A stretch of 39,307 nucleotides of DNA from Planctomycetales bacterium (GTDB lineage Bacteria; Planctomycetota; Planctomycetia; Planctomycetales; Planctomycetaceae), in the NCBI GenBank assembly GCA_016235885.1, contig JACRIH010000097.1, positions 1 through 39,307 of the forward strand, in the 5' to 3' direction. Within the stretch, counting starts at the first letter, position 1. The number at the start of each line of letters is the position of its first letter. The notes under the pieces are model-generated. The model was not told the DNA's origin. It did not search any database and saw nothing but the letters and a program-made list of their open reading frames with translations. Positions 10,365 through 19,274 of the stretch are shown here, piece after piece. The translations under genes and the position numbers were made by a program.

Positions 10365-12422
10365 CTAAGCCGCTCGCGAAATTTGTTCCGGCGGTTTGGC
10401 GGATTGCGTGGGAAGGGTTTGCAGACTCACTGGTTCTCCACGAATCATCGCCGGTGTGTACTCCCACGGATTCACTTCAATCTCGCCCACGAAATCAAAT
10501 GGTCCCTGCAGCCGGGACAGACAGAAGTTGATCAAGTTGGCCCGATCGCGTGGAGTCGCGAGCGTGAAGCCCTGACCAAGTCGCAGTTCGAAGAATCGCG
10601 AGTAGTAGCGGTCGTTGACCAATAGGTCGTGGTGCCGCGACAGGAAGTCGAATTCTTCGTTGTGACCTGGTTGCGGCGCCGGCTGACGGTTGGAAACGTA
10701 CTTGGCTTGCACGAACGGCGAGAAGACGATGCGTCCGCCAGTGCGCGCCGCACTGGCTCCCAGCCACGCTCCCCACATCCCGCGCGAAGCGGTGGCGGGG
10801 AGAGTCTGCAACGTGGCCAGCAAAAAATCTCGACGACAAATGTGGAACTCGTTGGGGACGAGGCTCACCGTGCGCTGACAAAATGCCCAGCCGTGATAGC
10901 CACAGTCGGTCGTGGGGTGGCGGTTGTGGTCCGGAGCACCCGACAAACCGCAGAAGCCAAAGTGTTCACCGGCACTCGCCACCAAGCCATCGGCATGTTG
11001 CAGCCGCGGCGCAACGGCCACGGCGTCGGCATGGACATCAAACACGCCGACCGCTTCCCACGCCCAGCCGTTCGCGTTGAGTTGCAGGTTGTCAGACAAA
11101 ATGCCCACCAGTGTGTCGGGCGGTAGCATCGGCAACGTCTCGCGCAGGTATTCGATAAAACCGTGCGGGCAGTTCGCCACGTTGGCGTGTCCGCCGTCAA
11201 GTTGGCTGTCGAGCGCATCGACAACCTGGCGATGTTCGTCGGTCAGCGGACCCAGCACGGTGACGGACAGCCGGGGATACGGCGTGTCGCCGAGCAGCGA
11301 CTTCAGGCACAGCGCGAGTTGCCGTGGTGAGTCCTCCGCGAGCACGAACATGTGCAGTGGTTCTGGTTCGACGGGATTGCGAGCCGGATACCACATCCCG
11401 ATGTGACGGAACAGCGGGTTGGTTCGCACTTCAATTTTGTGCGGCGGAACCAGTGTTTCGAGATGCTTCTGGAGAATGTATTTCTGGCAGTCGAGCGTAT
11501 ACATCTTCGCCCGATCGTGGAACGAAGCGGTCGAACCGGGGTGGATTCGCCAACTGTAAAGCACCTCGGGAATGTGAACCGGAAGATGACCGTGTCGCAC
11601 CAACCGCGTCACGGTGTCCCAATCGTGGCAGCCGCGGGCCTCGTTGTCCGTGTACAGTCCCACCTCCTGTCCCACCTCGCGATCGATCGCGCAGAGGTGC
11701 GCGACGTAGCAGCAGTTCATGAACAACGCGGGGTCCCAATCCGGCTTGAAAAATGGTTGGCAGGGTACCGAGTCTTCATGAATCTTGTCTTCGTCGGAAT
11801 ACGCGAGGGCCGGCCATCCGGCTTTCTCCAGACCGGCGGCCATCACGCGCAGTGCATCGGGATACAACAGGTCGTCGTGGTCGACCGGCAACACGTAGCG
11901 ACCGTGAGCGGCATCGAACGCGGCTCGGGTGGCCCGCATTATCCCGCCGTTCGACGGCAGCCGCACGAATCGGACGCGCGGATCTTTCCGCAACTCGTCC
12001 AGCATCGCCAGCGTTTCGGGTCGAGTCGAACAGTCGTCTGTGATCACCCACTCAAAGGGATAGTCCTGCGCAAAAATGCTCCGCGTTAGTTCGGTCAGGA
12101 ATTGTCTGGGCGTGTTGTAAATCGGAGTGAGGATGGAGAACAACGGCTTGTCCGCCGGTGTGACGAACTCCTGCTGACGCCGCTCCATGCGCTGCACGAT
12201 CCAGCCCGGATAATCGAGAGGGTATTCCTGTTGATTGCTGGGCACGGCCACCGCCGGTCCCACGGACGGCGCGGAGACCCTGCTCGCCGTGGTGGGTGCC
12301 TGACCATGAATCGACCTCTGAAATCGGCGGCGCAGATATCCGACGACTCGTTCTGTCGTGAGGGGGCCACTCAAACGCCGCAGCCACCGCTGACGAAATG
12401 ACTCGGGGGATGATGAGCTCAT
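10365..12422 (-). CDS. Family 2 glycosyltransferase, tandem GT2-like domains (685 aa)
   Basis: Close paralogue of the 674-aa protein encoded downstream. The first GT-A domain contains FSILTPIYNTP (about 95), DHDD at 181-184, YSDEDK and ARGCHDWDTV, all expected for an active GT2 enzyme. The second domain has LSDNL where an active domain would carry the metal-binding aspartates, then the shared block FDVHADAVAVAPRL, AGEHFGFCGLSGAPD and HICRRDFLL. The ATG overlaps the stop codon of the 721-aa gene upstream by four bases (ATGA), indicating translational coupling. It ends with ISRAA, paralleling KSARAA in its sister. Both probably act on the same surface glycan but may differ in donor or linkage. 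Confidence 0.87.
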   Translation of the reverse strand: MSSSSPESFRQRWLRRLSGPLTTERVVGYLRRRFQRSIHGQAPTTASRVSAPSVGPAVAVPSNQQEYPLDYPGWIVQRMERRQQEFVTPADKPLFSILTPIYNTPRQFLTELTRSIFAQDYPFEWVITDDCSTRPETLAMLDELRKDPRVRFVRLPSNGGIMRATRAAFDAAHGRYVLPVDHDDLLYPDALRVMAAGLEKAGWPALAYSDEDKIHEDSVPCQPFFKPDWDPALFMNCCYVAHLCAIDREVGQEVGLYTDNEARGCHDWDTVTRLVRHGHLPVHIPEVLYSWRIHPGSTASFHDRAKMYTLDCQKYILQKHLETLVPPHKIEVRTNPLFRHIGMWYPARNPVEPEPLHMFVLAEDSPRQLALCLKSLLGDTPYPRLSVTVLGPLTDEHRQVVDALDSQLDGGHANVANCPHGFIEYLRETLPMLPPDTLVGILSDNLQLNANGWAWEAVGVFDVHADAVAVAPRLQHADGLVASAGEHFGFCGLSGAPDHNRHPTTDCGYHGWAFCQRTVSLVPNEFHICRRDFLLATLQTLPATASRGMWGAWLGASAARTGGRIVFSPFVQAKYVSNRQPAPQPGHNEEFDFLSRHHDLLVNDRYYSRFFELRLGQGFTLATPRDRANLINFCLSRLQGPFDFVGEIEVNPWEYTPAMIRGEPVSLQTLPTQSAKPPEQISRAA

Positions 12423-14584
12423 GCTGCTTGGTCCTCAATCTTCCAGGAGGTATTCAATGTGTTCCATTGTTTGCCCGTTGGAATCCCGCTTTCAGGTGGA
12501 ATGAACCGGCTGATGCCGTGACTCCTGAAGTTGGAGTTGGTCACGTTGGGTCCATCCACAGGTAGGACATTTCGCGCGATCAAGTATCGACCACTCGGCA
12601 GTCCCCGGTAGCGTTCGACGTCGTTGGTACTGGCCTGCAAGTGCAGCAGTCGACTGTTCACGTAGTTGCCCCGTTCCTCAGGTTCGACAATCTGGTAAAT
12701 CGTGGAGGGATGGAATCCAAGGTACGGACTGTAAAACGGATCGTCGCGCAACAGGTCGCAATGTTCGCGATAGAGAACCGGCCACTCCGCGTCGACATGA
12801 GCATCGAAGTCAGGCCGCTTGTTGCCGACGGCCGCGATGTACGGGGACGCGATGGCATACCAGCCCGCCTTGTGGCATCGGGCCGCGAAATCGGCTTCGA
12901 AAAACGCGACGGGATACTGGACGTCGAATCCGCCGAGTTGAAGCATTCGGCCGTGATGCGCAACCCACGGCGACCCTACAATCGCGCTCACGTTGCGGTG
13001 ACAGGCGTTGAAACAGAAGTACCCCTTTTCGGACCGCGCTGCGTTCTCGTACGCGACTCCCGTCGCTCCCATCAAACCAAAAACGGCTGAACCACCGACG
13101 ACCTGCTGGTCGCTTCCGAACAGCCGTCCCCCCACGAACGCCGCTTGAGGATGCAATTCAAATTGCCCGACCGCTTCCCACAGCCAATCACGGTAGAGCA
13201 GCCGGCTTCCCGTTGGGAGAAAGGCGATGAAGTCGGCGACGGACTGATCCGCCGGTGGTTGTCGCAACGTGCGGTTGATCGTGTCCGAGAAATTGATTGG
13301 GCCGGGCGAGTTGGACTCGAAGATCACCTGATCCGGCAGCTTCGGCAGCAGTTCCAGGCAACTCGTCCGCAACGCTTCGATGTTCTGTTCACCGTGAGGG
13401 ACGATGACGCGCAGTCGGTAGTTCGGATAGTCCGTCTCTCGCAAGCAACTGACAATCGCCGCTGCCATTTCGCGAACATCGTCGTTCGTGACGAGGATCA
13501 CGTCGATCAACGGTCCGGTTGTCTCGGCAAGACGGCGAAAGCGCCACAGGCCGATCGCGGGGACTGGAAACAACGGATTGGCTTGAGTCTCGAACCGATC
13601 GGACAATCCGCGCCGCGCGAGATATCGTGTCAGGCATTGCCGATGCGCGTCACCCACGTACGACTTGGCAGACGCGGATGCGGCCGTCGACGTGCGGGTG
13701 GCTCGCCACGAGTACAGGATTTCCGGAATGTGAACAACTCGCGCACCGATTTCGTAGAGCCGCACAGCCATGTCCCAGTCCTGCGTCCCCTCGACCTCAC
13801 GCTCGGTGAAGGCACCGCACTCGATCAGTTTCTCGCGGCGAACGACCGACAGATGGCACGTGTATCCGGTGTCGAGCAGCAACGCCGGGCTGAAGTCGGG
13901 CTTGAAAAACGGGTAGAAGTGTCGGTCCCGCATGTCGCACTTGTCTTCATCGCTGTACAGAAAGTCGGGCCGATCATGGCGGTCGATGTACCAGGCGCAG
14001 ACTCGCAGCGAGTCCGATGACAGCAGGTCATCGTGATCCAGCAGGGCGACATAGTCGGCGGAACACATCGCCAAACCCAATCGGTGTCCCTCCGTGATAC
14101 CGTGATTCTCCGCAAACCGCTGCAACACGACTTGCGGATGGCGACTGAGTTCGTCCAACACCGCCAGCGTCTCCGGCCGCGTGGACGAATTGTCGACGAT
14201 CACCCACCGCCAGTGCGCGTAGTCCTGCGCGAAGACGCTGGCCGCCGTCTTCCGCAGCACTTGCGGATCGGTCTGATAGGTCAGCGTGAGGATGTCGAAC
14301 GTTGGGGCAGGCGATGTGGGTGCCGGGTAGTCTTCGCTGCGTTGCTGAACGCGACGCTGAACCCACTCGTTGTAATCACAGTGCTGCTGAATCTTTTGCT
14401 GCTGATAAACGCGAGTCAGCCACGGGCCGAGGACGGGGATTCGTCCGACGAGCGGCTTGAACCGGGCCAGTCGCGGCCGGTCCACGAGTTTTAGCGGAGC
14501 GCGGAGAACTCTCTTTAACATGGTCGGCATCCCTGGTCCGTCACTGGCTGCTGTGACTTCCGTGTGTCTTACTTCATCACTCAT
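12419..14584 (-). CDS. Family 2 glycosyltransferase, tandem GT2-like domains (721 aa)
   Basis: More distant member of the same paralogous set. After a basic N-terminus the first GT-A domain shows FDILTLTYQTD (about 96), DHDD at 183-186, YSDEDKCD and EGTQDWDMAVRL. The second GT2-like domain keeps the fold (YRDWLWEAVGQFELHPQAAF) but the metal-binding motif has become LPTGSR, so catalysis there is unlikely. ATG 14584 was chosen because it shares its A with the TGA of the upstream gene (TGATG). The longer open frame upstream is the antiparallel overlap of that gene. Its own stop overlaps the next start (ATGA). It is the second gene of the operon. Confidence 0.85.
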   Translation of the reverse strand: MSDEVRHTEVTAASDGPGMPTMLKRVLRAPLKLVDRPRLARFKPLVGRIPVLGPWLTRVYQQQKIQQHCDYNEWVQRRVQQRSEDYPAPTSPAPTFDILTLTYQTDPQVLRKTAASVFAQDYAHWRWVIVDNSSTRPETLAVLDELSRHPQVVLQRFAENHGITEGHRLGLAMCSADYVALLDHDDLLSSDSLRVCAWYIDRHDRPDFLYSDEDKCDMRDRHFYPFFKPDFSPALLLDTGYTCHLSVVRREKLIECGAFTEREVEGTQDWDMAVRLYEIGARVVHIPEILYSWRATRTSTAASASAKSYVGDAHRQCLTRYLARRGLSDRFETQANPLFPVPAIGLWRFRRLAETTGPLIDVILVTNDDVREMAAAIVSCLRETDYPNYRLRVIVPHGEQNIEALRTSCLELLPKLPDQVIFESNSPGPINFSDTINRTLRQPPADQSVADFIAFLPTGSRLLYRDWLWEAVGQFELHPQAAFVGGRLFGSDQQVVGGSAVFGLMGATGVAYENAARSEKGYFCFNACHRNVSAIVGSPWVAHHGRMLQLGGFDVQYPVAFFEADFAARCHKAGWYAIASPYIAAVGNKRPDFDAHVDAEWPVLYREHCDLLRDDPFYSPYLGFHPSTIYQIVEPEERGNYVNSRLLHLQASTNDVERYRGLPSGRYLIARNVLPVDGPNVTNSNFRSHGISRFIPPESGIPTGKQWNTLNTSWKIEDQAA

Positions 14585-17500
14585 CACGCGGCATCCGCTG
14601 TGATGATCGCGTAGTCGCTGCGTGTCATGGTCAGGTTTGGGTTGTAGTACGGGTCCACGCGATACTTCACGCCCCACTTGCGCTTGAAGTTGGCGAGTTC
14701 GTCGAGCGTCGTCCCCGACTTGCTGACCGATTCGTGGTGGTAGAGCTGAGCGTACGGCGTGTAAACATTCCGCCGGCCCGATTCCAAAACTCGCAGACAG
14801 TAATCGACGTCGTTGTAGTTCAGCGGGAAGCGGACATCGAAACCGCCAAGCTCGCGGAACACGCTGGCCCGCGTCATCACGCACGCTCCGGTGACCGCGA
14901 CGTAGTTGCGGTGAATCTTCGTGCTGTGGAAATAACCCGGACAATCTCCCGGCGACATGTAAAACGGATGGCCGGGATTGCCGTCGAGGATCGTCACACC
15001 GACATGTTGCAGACAGCCGTTCGGGAACAGGAGTTTCGCACCCACCGTTCCGACGTCGTCATGCTGCGAGAAATCCAGCAAGCTTTCGATCCAATCCGGA
15101 GTAATGACCTCGATGTCGTCGTTCAGTAAGACCAGGTGTTCGCCCTTCGCCTGACTCGCACCAAAATTCATCTTCGCCGACAGATTGAACGGCTCGACGA
15201 AACTGACTCGACGAACGTCATACGGTCGCAGTTCGCGTTCGAGTTCCAACGGCATGTCGTTGTTGTCCACGACGACAATTTCGAGTCGTGGATACGTGCT
15301 GTGCTGCCGGATGCTCTGCAAGCACTTCAGCACGAACCAGGTCGATTCGCCACGAATGTCCGCTTTGCCGCAGGCGGAAGGAATGACCACGCTGACGATC
15401 GGTTCACCACGCACGGGCCAGCGCACGCGGTGCGAGTTGGGAGCGAGGCCGGGTTCCACGATCGCGGTTTGTCCCGTCGAGTGCAGGTGCGATTCGAGCG
15501 ATTTGCGTTCGGCTGCCGCCACTCGGAGTGAGTCGCCACTCGCCGAGACGTTCTCCAACGATTCGCCACGATGGCACAACACATCGGCAATGTGGTGGAC
15601 TCGCGATGTGCGGGTAACGCAGCGCAGGGTGAGGTCGTAATCCACGGCGTCGGCATATTCCTCGCGATAGCCGCCCACGTCACGAACGAGCGACGTCCGG
15701 ATCAACGTGCATGGACCGAGGTAGTTGCAGGCCAGCAGATGTTCCGGCGACCAATCGGGTTTGAAGAACGGGTCCGAATGCTCGCCAAATTCGTGGACGC
15801 GGTCTTCGTCAGCGTAGAGGAGATCGACGTCGTCGTGGTCGAGGCAGGCTTGAGCCACGCTGCGCAGAGCGTGGGCCGCCAGTTCGTCGCCGGGGTTGAG
15901 TCTCGCGACGAAATCACCAGACGCGATCGACAGCGCGACGTTTATTGCCGCGACGGGAGAAGTCGCGCCCGTTTCGCTGGCGATCCGCACCCGCTGATCC
16001 GACCGCGACTCATGCGCCAGCCATTTTCGCACTCGATCGGGTGTGGTTGTGTCATACGCCACGCACAGTTCCCAGTGCGGAGACGTTTGCCGGAGAACCG
16101 ATTCGACGCTCCGTTTCACCGCCGTGAACGAGGCTGATCCCGGGCAGAACAGCAGCGATGGTTTTGGCACCGCGCCGCTCGTGGCCTGTTCGTGCGACAA
16201 ATTCGGCAGCGCGGCCAGCCGCGGCTGATGCAGTTCGCGCCAGACCTGATACTGCGATTCCGCCGGCGTGACCGATGCCTGACCGAGTCGATTGGACATT
16301 TTTTGTCGCAAGGCCGCGAAGTCGCCTCGCAGCAGCAGGTCGATCGCGCTGCGGACCGCCTTGCCCAACGATCCTCGCGCGTACGCGGCGGCAATGCGCG
16401 GCCAGAGCACGCTCCACACGCGAAGCCAGCCAGGAATGCAGCCCATTTCAAATCGTTCGATCGTAAAAAACGCCGGAGCGTCAGTCGGGTCAAACCGCAG
16501 CGCGTGAATCGCCTGTTCGTGCCTCACCGTTTGCCGAAACTCCACCCATTTGTCGGCGCGCAGCGAACCGACCGTCGCCACGTCGTTCCCGTTGAACCCC
16601 GTGCCGTGGTCAAAATACAGCATTACCCGGCCTGCCACGCTGGAGCGAATGCGGACGTGAATTCGCAACCAGCCGGAGATGCGCGGCGTCTGGAAAATAA
16701 ACTGCGGGTCGTGGCCGGTCGCCTCCCATGATCCGGGTTCCGAGTCGTGTTCGATCTCGTGCGCAGGCTTCAGGTGCCGCGCTGTGTATCGGCACGGGAA
16801 GACGGACCAGACTCCGCGCCAAAACGTCCGAGTGACCGCAGTCCACAGGCGCGTCCCACGGTCTTCAATCCACCGCAAGGGGGCCGCCATTCTCCACGCC
16901 CACGCGTTCCGGATTCCCGCCAGTTCAACATTGCGAGCATGGATCGCAACATTCTGCGCGTGAATTTGGCAGCGGCAATCGTCCAGTTCTCGCTGCATTT
17001 CTCCCAGCGCGTGGCTGGCGAGGTCCGCCGCGCACCGGAGTGATGCGGCCACCGTGTCGGTATCGTCTTCCAGCACCCGAGCCGCGGAAGAGGCCAGCGG
17101 ATGCTCTCGCAGATGAGCCACGGCGCGGGATGACGTTCCGCACACGAATGCCTTGCGATGCGGAGTGCCAATGACAGAACTGCCGGATGCAAGCAGGTGC
17201 TGCTGGACTCGCGGGCGAAGTTCAGCGACTGCTTCTTGTTGTGACAGCGTGTCGTCCAGCGTCCGCAGCGCGAACCAGAGGGGACTCGGCACACAGTCGA
17301 GTTCGATGACGTGGGGACCGACGGCTCGCAGAACGGTTTGCAACTCGGCCGGACTCGGTGGCGCTGCCGATTGCCGTTCGTCATCATCAGAATTCAAATC
17401 GCTCGTTCGACCCCACCTCGCCCCTGCGAGTTCATCGAGCCGACACACGGTGTGTACGCGATTGACCGCCGTGCCGACGACGCCCAGCTTCGCGATCCGC

Positions 17501-17928
17501 AGGCATTCCCGCAGCGCAGCCGTTCGCTGAGACGATTCGATGTTCTCCAGCAGGTCCAATCCCGCGACCGCATCGAACGCTCCGTCGGCAAGTTGCCCCC
17601 GTTCATCAGTTTCGGCCGCATTTACAGTGAGCACTTCCAACGTGCCATTCGGAGTCAATCGACCGCACGCAACCGTCACCTGCAGCGGGTCGAAGAACTG
17701 TGTCAGACTGGTTTGGTTTGTCTGACAGATCTCCAGCAGTCGCAAAGGCCGCGCAGCCGTGGCGAGGAACTCGTCGAGAATGGCCGCGACGGTGGCGGCA
17801 TGTTGAAACTCGTCGAGCGGCAGACGCAATGCGTCTCCTGACGGAGGCACAACGAGGGGTGAATGGGCGGTGAATGTGGACTGACTTCCCGTCGCTGGCA
17901 GCCCCCCTGCCAATAACGTCCCTGGCAT
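14584..17928 (-). CDS. Multidomain protein: methyltransferase-like N-terminus plus two GT2 domains (1114 aa)
   Basis: First gene of the glycosyltransferase operon. The N-terminal 200 residues resemble a decayed class I methyltransferase (DGAFDAVAGLDLLENI echoes the family FDxVxxxDVLEH motif, with the His replaced). A helical, probably coiled-coil stretch follows (about 310-345), ending in the GT-associated WRMAAPLRW. A middle beta-rich region precedes the first GT2 domain (about 600-830), where the DXD site reads NPGD (678-681), probably inactive. The second GT2 domain (about 860-1090) is intact, with VSVVIPSACG, LNDDIEVITPDW (N936) and YNDVDYCLRV. I chose ATG 17928 because GGAGGAG lies 9 nt upstream; the alternative is a TTG eight codons earlier. 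Its stop shares one base with the next start. Confidence 0.82.
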   Translation of the reverse strand: MPGTLLAGGLPATGSQSTFTAHSPLVVPPSGDALRLPLDEFQHAATVAAILDEFLATAARPLRLLEICQTNQTSLTQFFDPLQVTVACGRLTPNGTLEVLTVNAAETDERGQLADGAFDAVAGLDLLENIESSQRTAALRECLRIAKLGVVGTAVNRVHTVCRLDELAGARWGRTSDLNSDDDERQSAAPPSPAELQTVLRAVGPHVIELDCVPSPLWFALRTLDDTLSQQEAVAELRPRVQQHLLASGSSVIGTPHRKAFVCGTSSRAVAHLREHPLASSAARVLEDDTDTVAASLRCAADLASHALGEMQRELDDCRCQIHAQNVAIHARNVELAGIRNAWAWRMAAPLRWIEDRGTRLWTAVTRTFWRGVWSVFPCRYTARHLKPAHEIEHDSEPGSWEATGHDPQFIFQTPRISGWLRIHVRIRSSVAGRVMLYFDHGTGFNGNDVATVGSLRADKWVEFRQTVRHEQAIHALRFDPTDAPAFFTIERFEMGCIPGWLRVWSVLWPRIAAAYARGSLGKAVRSAIDLLLRGDFAALRQKMSNRLGQASVTPAESQYQVWRELHQPRLAALPNLSHEQATSGAVPKPSLLFCPGSASFTAVKRSVESVLRQTSPHWELCVAYDTTTPDRVRKWLAHESRSDQRVRIASETGATSPVAAINVALSIASGDFVARLNPGDELAAHALRSVAQACLDHDDVDLLYADEDRVHEFGEHSDPFFKPDWSPEHLLACNYLGPCTLIRTSLVRDVGGYREEYADAVDYDLTLRCVTRTSRVHHIADVLCHRGESLENVSASGDSLRVAAAERKSLESHLHSTGQTAIVEPGLAPNSHRVRWPVRGEPIVSVVIPSACGKADIRGESTWFVLKCLQSIRQHSTYPRLEIVVVDNNDMPLELERELRPYDVRRVSFVEPFNLSAKMNFGASQAKGEHLVLLNDDIEVITPDWIESLLDFSQHDDVGTVGAKLLFPNGCLQHVGVTILDGNPGHPFYMSPGDCPGYFHSTKIHRNYVAVTGACVMTRASVFRELGGFDVRFPLNYNDVDYCLRVLESGRRNVYTPYAQLYHHESVSKSGTTLDELANFKRKWGVKYRVDPYYNPNLTMTRSDYAIITADAA

Positions 17929-17944
17929 GAACCGGCGCTCCTCC

Positions 17945-17970
17945 CTGAGCAATCACGCTGAGCAATCACG
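17945..17970. repeat. 13-bp direct tandem duplication in the GT operon leader
   Basis: ctgagcaatcacg occurs twice back to back (17945-17957 and 17958-17970), just upstream of the ribosome binding site of the first glycosyltransferase gene. It may be a recent slippage duplication. Copy number could vary between strains. Confidence 0.75.
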
Positions 17971-18071
17971 AACGCTGCGGCTGCCAATCGCCAGCCGACG
18001 ACGTGCGAGTGGGACACTGCCTTCCCTGTTCCCCGAGGCGACCTCAGTCACCCAACCCACTTGCGCGGCGG

Positions 18072-18100
18072 ATGCTACGCGCGTCCGAAAAACGTGTCAA
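18072..18100 (-). promoter_or_regulatory. Putative sigma70-type promoter of the glycosyltransferase operon
   Basis: On the minus strand, TTGACA (18100-18095), a 17-nt spacer and TAGCAT (18077-18072) lie about 140 nt before the ATG at 17928. The -35 box is a perfect match and the -10 box matches 4 of 6. The long leader contains the 13-bp tandem duplication. Confidence 0.5.
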
Positions 18101-18108
18101 CCGCAATC

Positions 18109-18134
18109 GTAGAACGGAATAAATTCCGTTCTAC
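18109..18134. repeat. Perfect palindrome gtagaacggaat/attccgttctac
   Basis: A 26-bp near-perfect palindrome, the same family as 3852-3875. Its edge supplies the TAG stop codon (18133-18131) of the small membrane protein gene, and it is 9 nt from the GT operon -35 box. Confidence 0.85.
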
Positions 18135-18301
18135 CTTGGTTTACGAAGCGCATGACCGATCGAAAACACAATCACGCCGATCAGTGTGCAGGTGGGCATG
18201 GCCAGCAGCGGAAACCCAAAGAACAACTGCCAGCCGACAATCAGCGGGAGGAACATCAGCACCAGCAGTTGCAGGAAGAAACCGATGCGCTGACGAATCA
18301 C
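18131..18301 (-). CDS. Small two-helix membrane protein (56 aa)
   Basis: A short frame starting at GTG 18301 and reading VIRQRIGFFLQLLVLMFLPL..., with a second hydrophobic stretch MPTCTLIGVIVFSIGH and a basic end ALRKPR. The GTG has GGGAG seven nt upstream. Two hydrophobic helices with positive ends look like a real membrane protein rather than chance, but 56 aa is short and I recognise no family. The frame is open further upstream into the 18336-18366 hairpin. It lies downstream of the cupredoxin-like gene on the same strand, and its stop codon is inside a palindromic repeat. Confidence 0.45.
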   Translation of the reverse strand: MIRQRIGFFLQLLVLMFLPLIVGWQLFFGFPLLAMPTCTLIGVIVFSIGHALRKPR

Positions 18302-18335
18302 AGTGCGACTCCCACGAATTCGATCCAGGGCGAAA

Positions 18336-18366
18336 GCAGCCCGGCTGCTGCGAGCAGCCGGGCTGC
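18336..18366. repeat. Strong hairpin after the cupredoxin-like gene
   Basis: Perfect 14-bp arms (18336-18349 and 18353-18366, core gcagcccggctgct) with a 3-nt loop, 10 nt past the stop codon of the cupredoxin-like gene. The stem is followed by only three T residues on the minus strand, so it may stabilise the 3' end or act as a weak terminator, or be another dispersed palindrome. Confidence 0.7.
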
Positions 18367-18375
18367 TGGTTGGAG

Positions 18376-19161
18376 CTACTTCTTGAACTTGTCGGCCGGC
18401 ACCTTGACCACACCGATGTCTTTCGTCTTGCCCGATTCCACCGTGACCTTCAGTTCGCGGTTGACGTAGCCGACTCGTTCCTGCCAGACGCGGAAGACGT
18501 GTTCGCCCGCGGGCAGATCGGCGATCGTGAACTTCCCTTTCGCATCAGTGATCGCGGCGTAGGGATGGTCGAGGATCAACCAGCGCGCCGACATCCACGT
18601 GTGGATGTCGCACTTCACTTCGTTCGGCAGCGATTCCGGAACCTTGTTCGGGACGGGCACTCCGGCGCGGTCGTTCGGTGCCAGCAGAAAGTTCACGGCC
18701 GTGCCACGGATCGGATACGTGTGTGTGTTGTGCGAGCAGGCGTCCGCCGACTTCACCAGCACGGTCTGATCGGTTCGCACCAGCAATGTGTGCGGGATGA
18801 ACCGGCATCCCTTCTGATCGAACACGACTTCCTTCGCCTTGCTGATTTTTAGGTCCGGATGCACGACGGTCGCTTTGGGCAGGTACACGAAGATGTGCTG
18901 GATGCCTTTCGTTTCGGGATCGACGACGAGCGAATCATCGGGCACCGGTGCGGCGGCACAAATCGCCGCGTCCTTCACGTCCGCCCCCTTCGCCACGAGC
19001 GGCGGCACCGCAGGAATGTCGCCGTCGATCACAAACTGACCGGTCACCGAACCGTATCCATCGGCCGCCACGAGCCGGTTCGAACCACCACCAATTATCA
19101 CCACCGCGGCGACAGCCAGGGTGTTCACAAACCATCGTCGAAACTGCATCGGTGTTCGCAT
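18376..19161 (-). CDS. Secreted cupredoxin-like protein with regulatory-like beta domain
   Basis: A 261-aa exported protein. The start MRTPMQFRRWF plus a hydrophobic stretch ending LVAADG is a signal peptide. The central part has cupredoxin features: H-rich SADACSHNTHTYP and CDIHTWMSARWLILDHPY, where Cys, His and Met in the C-D-I-H-T-W-M motif could be copper ligands. The C-terminal segment (AAITDAKGKFTIADLPAGEHVFRVWQ...) is a carnitine/carboxypeptidase-regulatory-like beta sandwich. Planctomycetes carry many such proteins, often labelled methylamine-utilisation-like; the true role, probably periplasmic electron transfer or copper binding, is not settled. A perfect TATAAT on the minus strand lies about 115 nt upstream. 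Confidence 0.7.
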   Translation of the reverse strand: MRTPMQFRRWFVNTLAVAAVVIIGGGSNRLVAADGYGSVTGQFVIDGDIPAVPPLVAKGADVKDAAICAAAPVPDDSLVVDPETKGIQHIFVYLPKATVVHPDLKISKAKEVVFDQKGCRFIPHTLLVRTDQTVLVKSADACSHNTHTYPIRGTAVNFLLAPNDRAGVPVPNKVPESLPNEVKCDIHTWMSARWLILDHPYAAITDAKGKFTIADLPAGEHVFRVWQERVGYVNRELKVTVESGKTKDIGVVKVPADKFKK

Positions 19162-19274
19162 GAGGTGTACCTTTCCAAGGTCGTTTGGGAGTGAGTTTTT
19201 GGTGGGAGGGCCGGCCGATCCGCAGTCAAGTGTTGTCGTTTCGTGTTCCCGCGTCCGTCCGAATGCACAACGCG

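Noticed and set aside
12419-14944. 841-aa version of the third glycosyltransferase
   Set aside because: The first 120 residues overlap the 3' end of the upstream GT gene in another frame; the TGATG junction at 14584 marks the true start.
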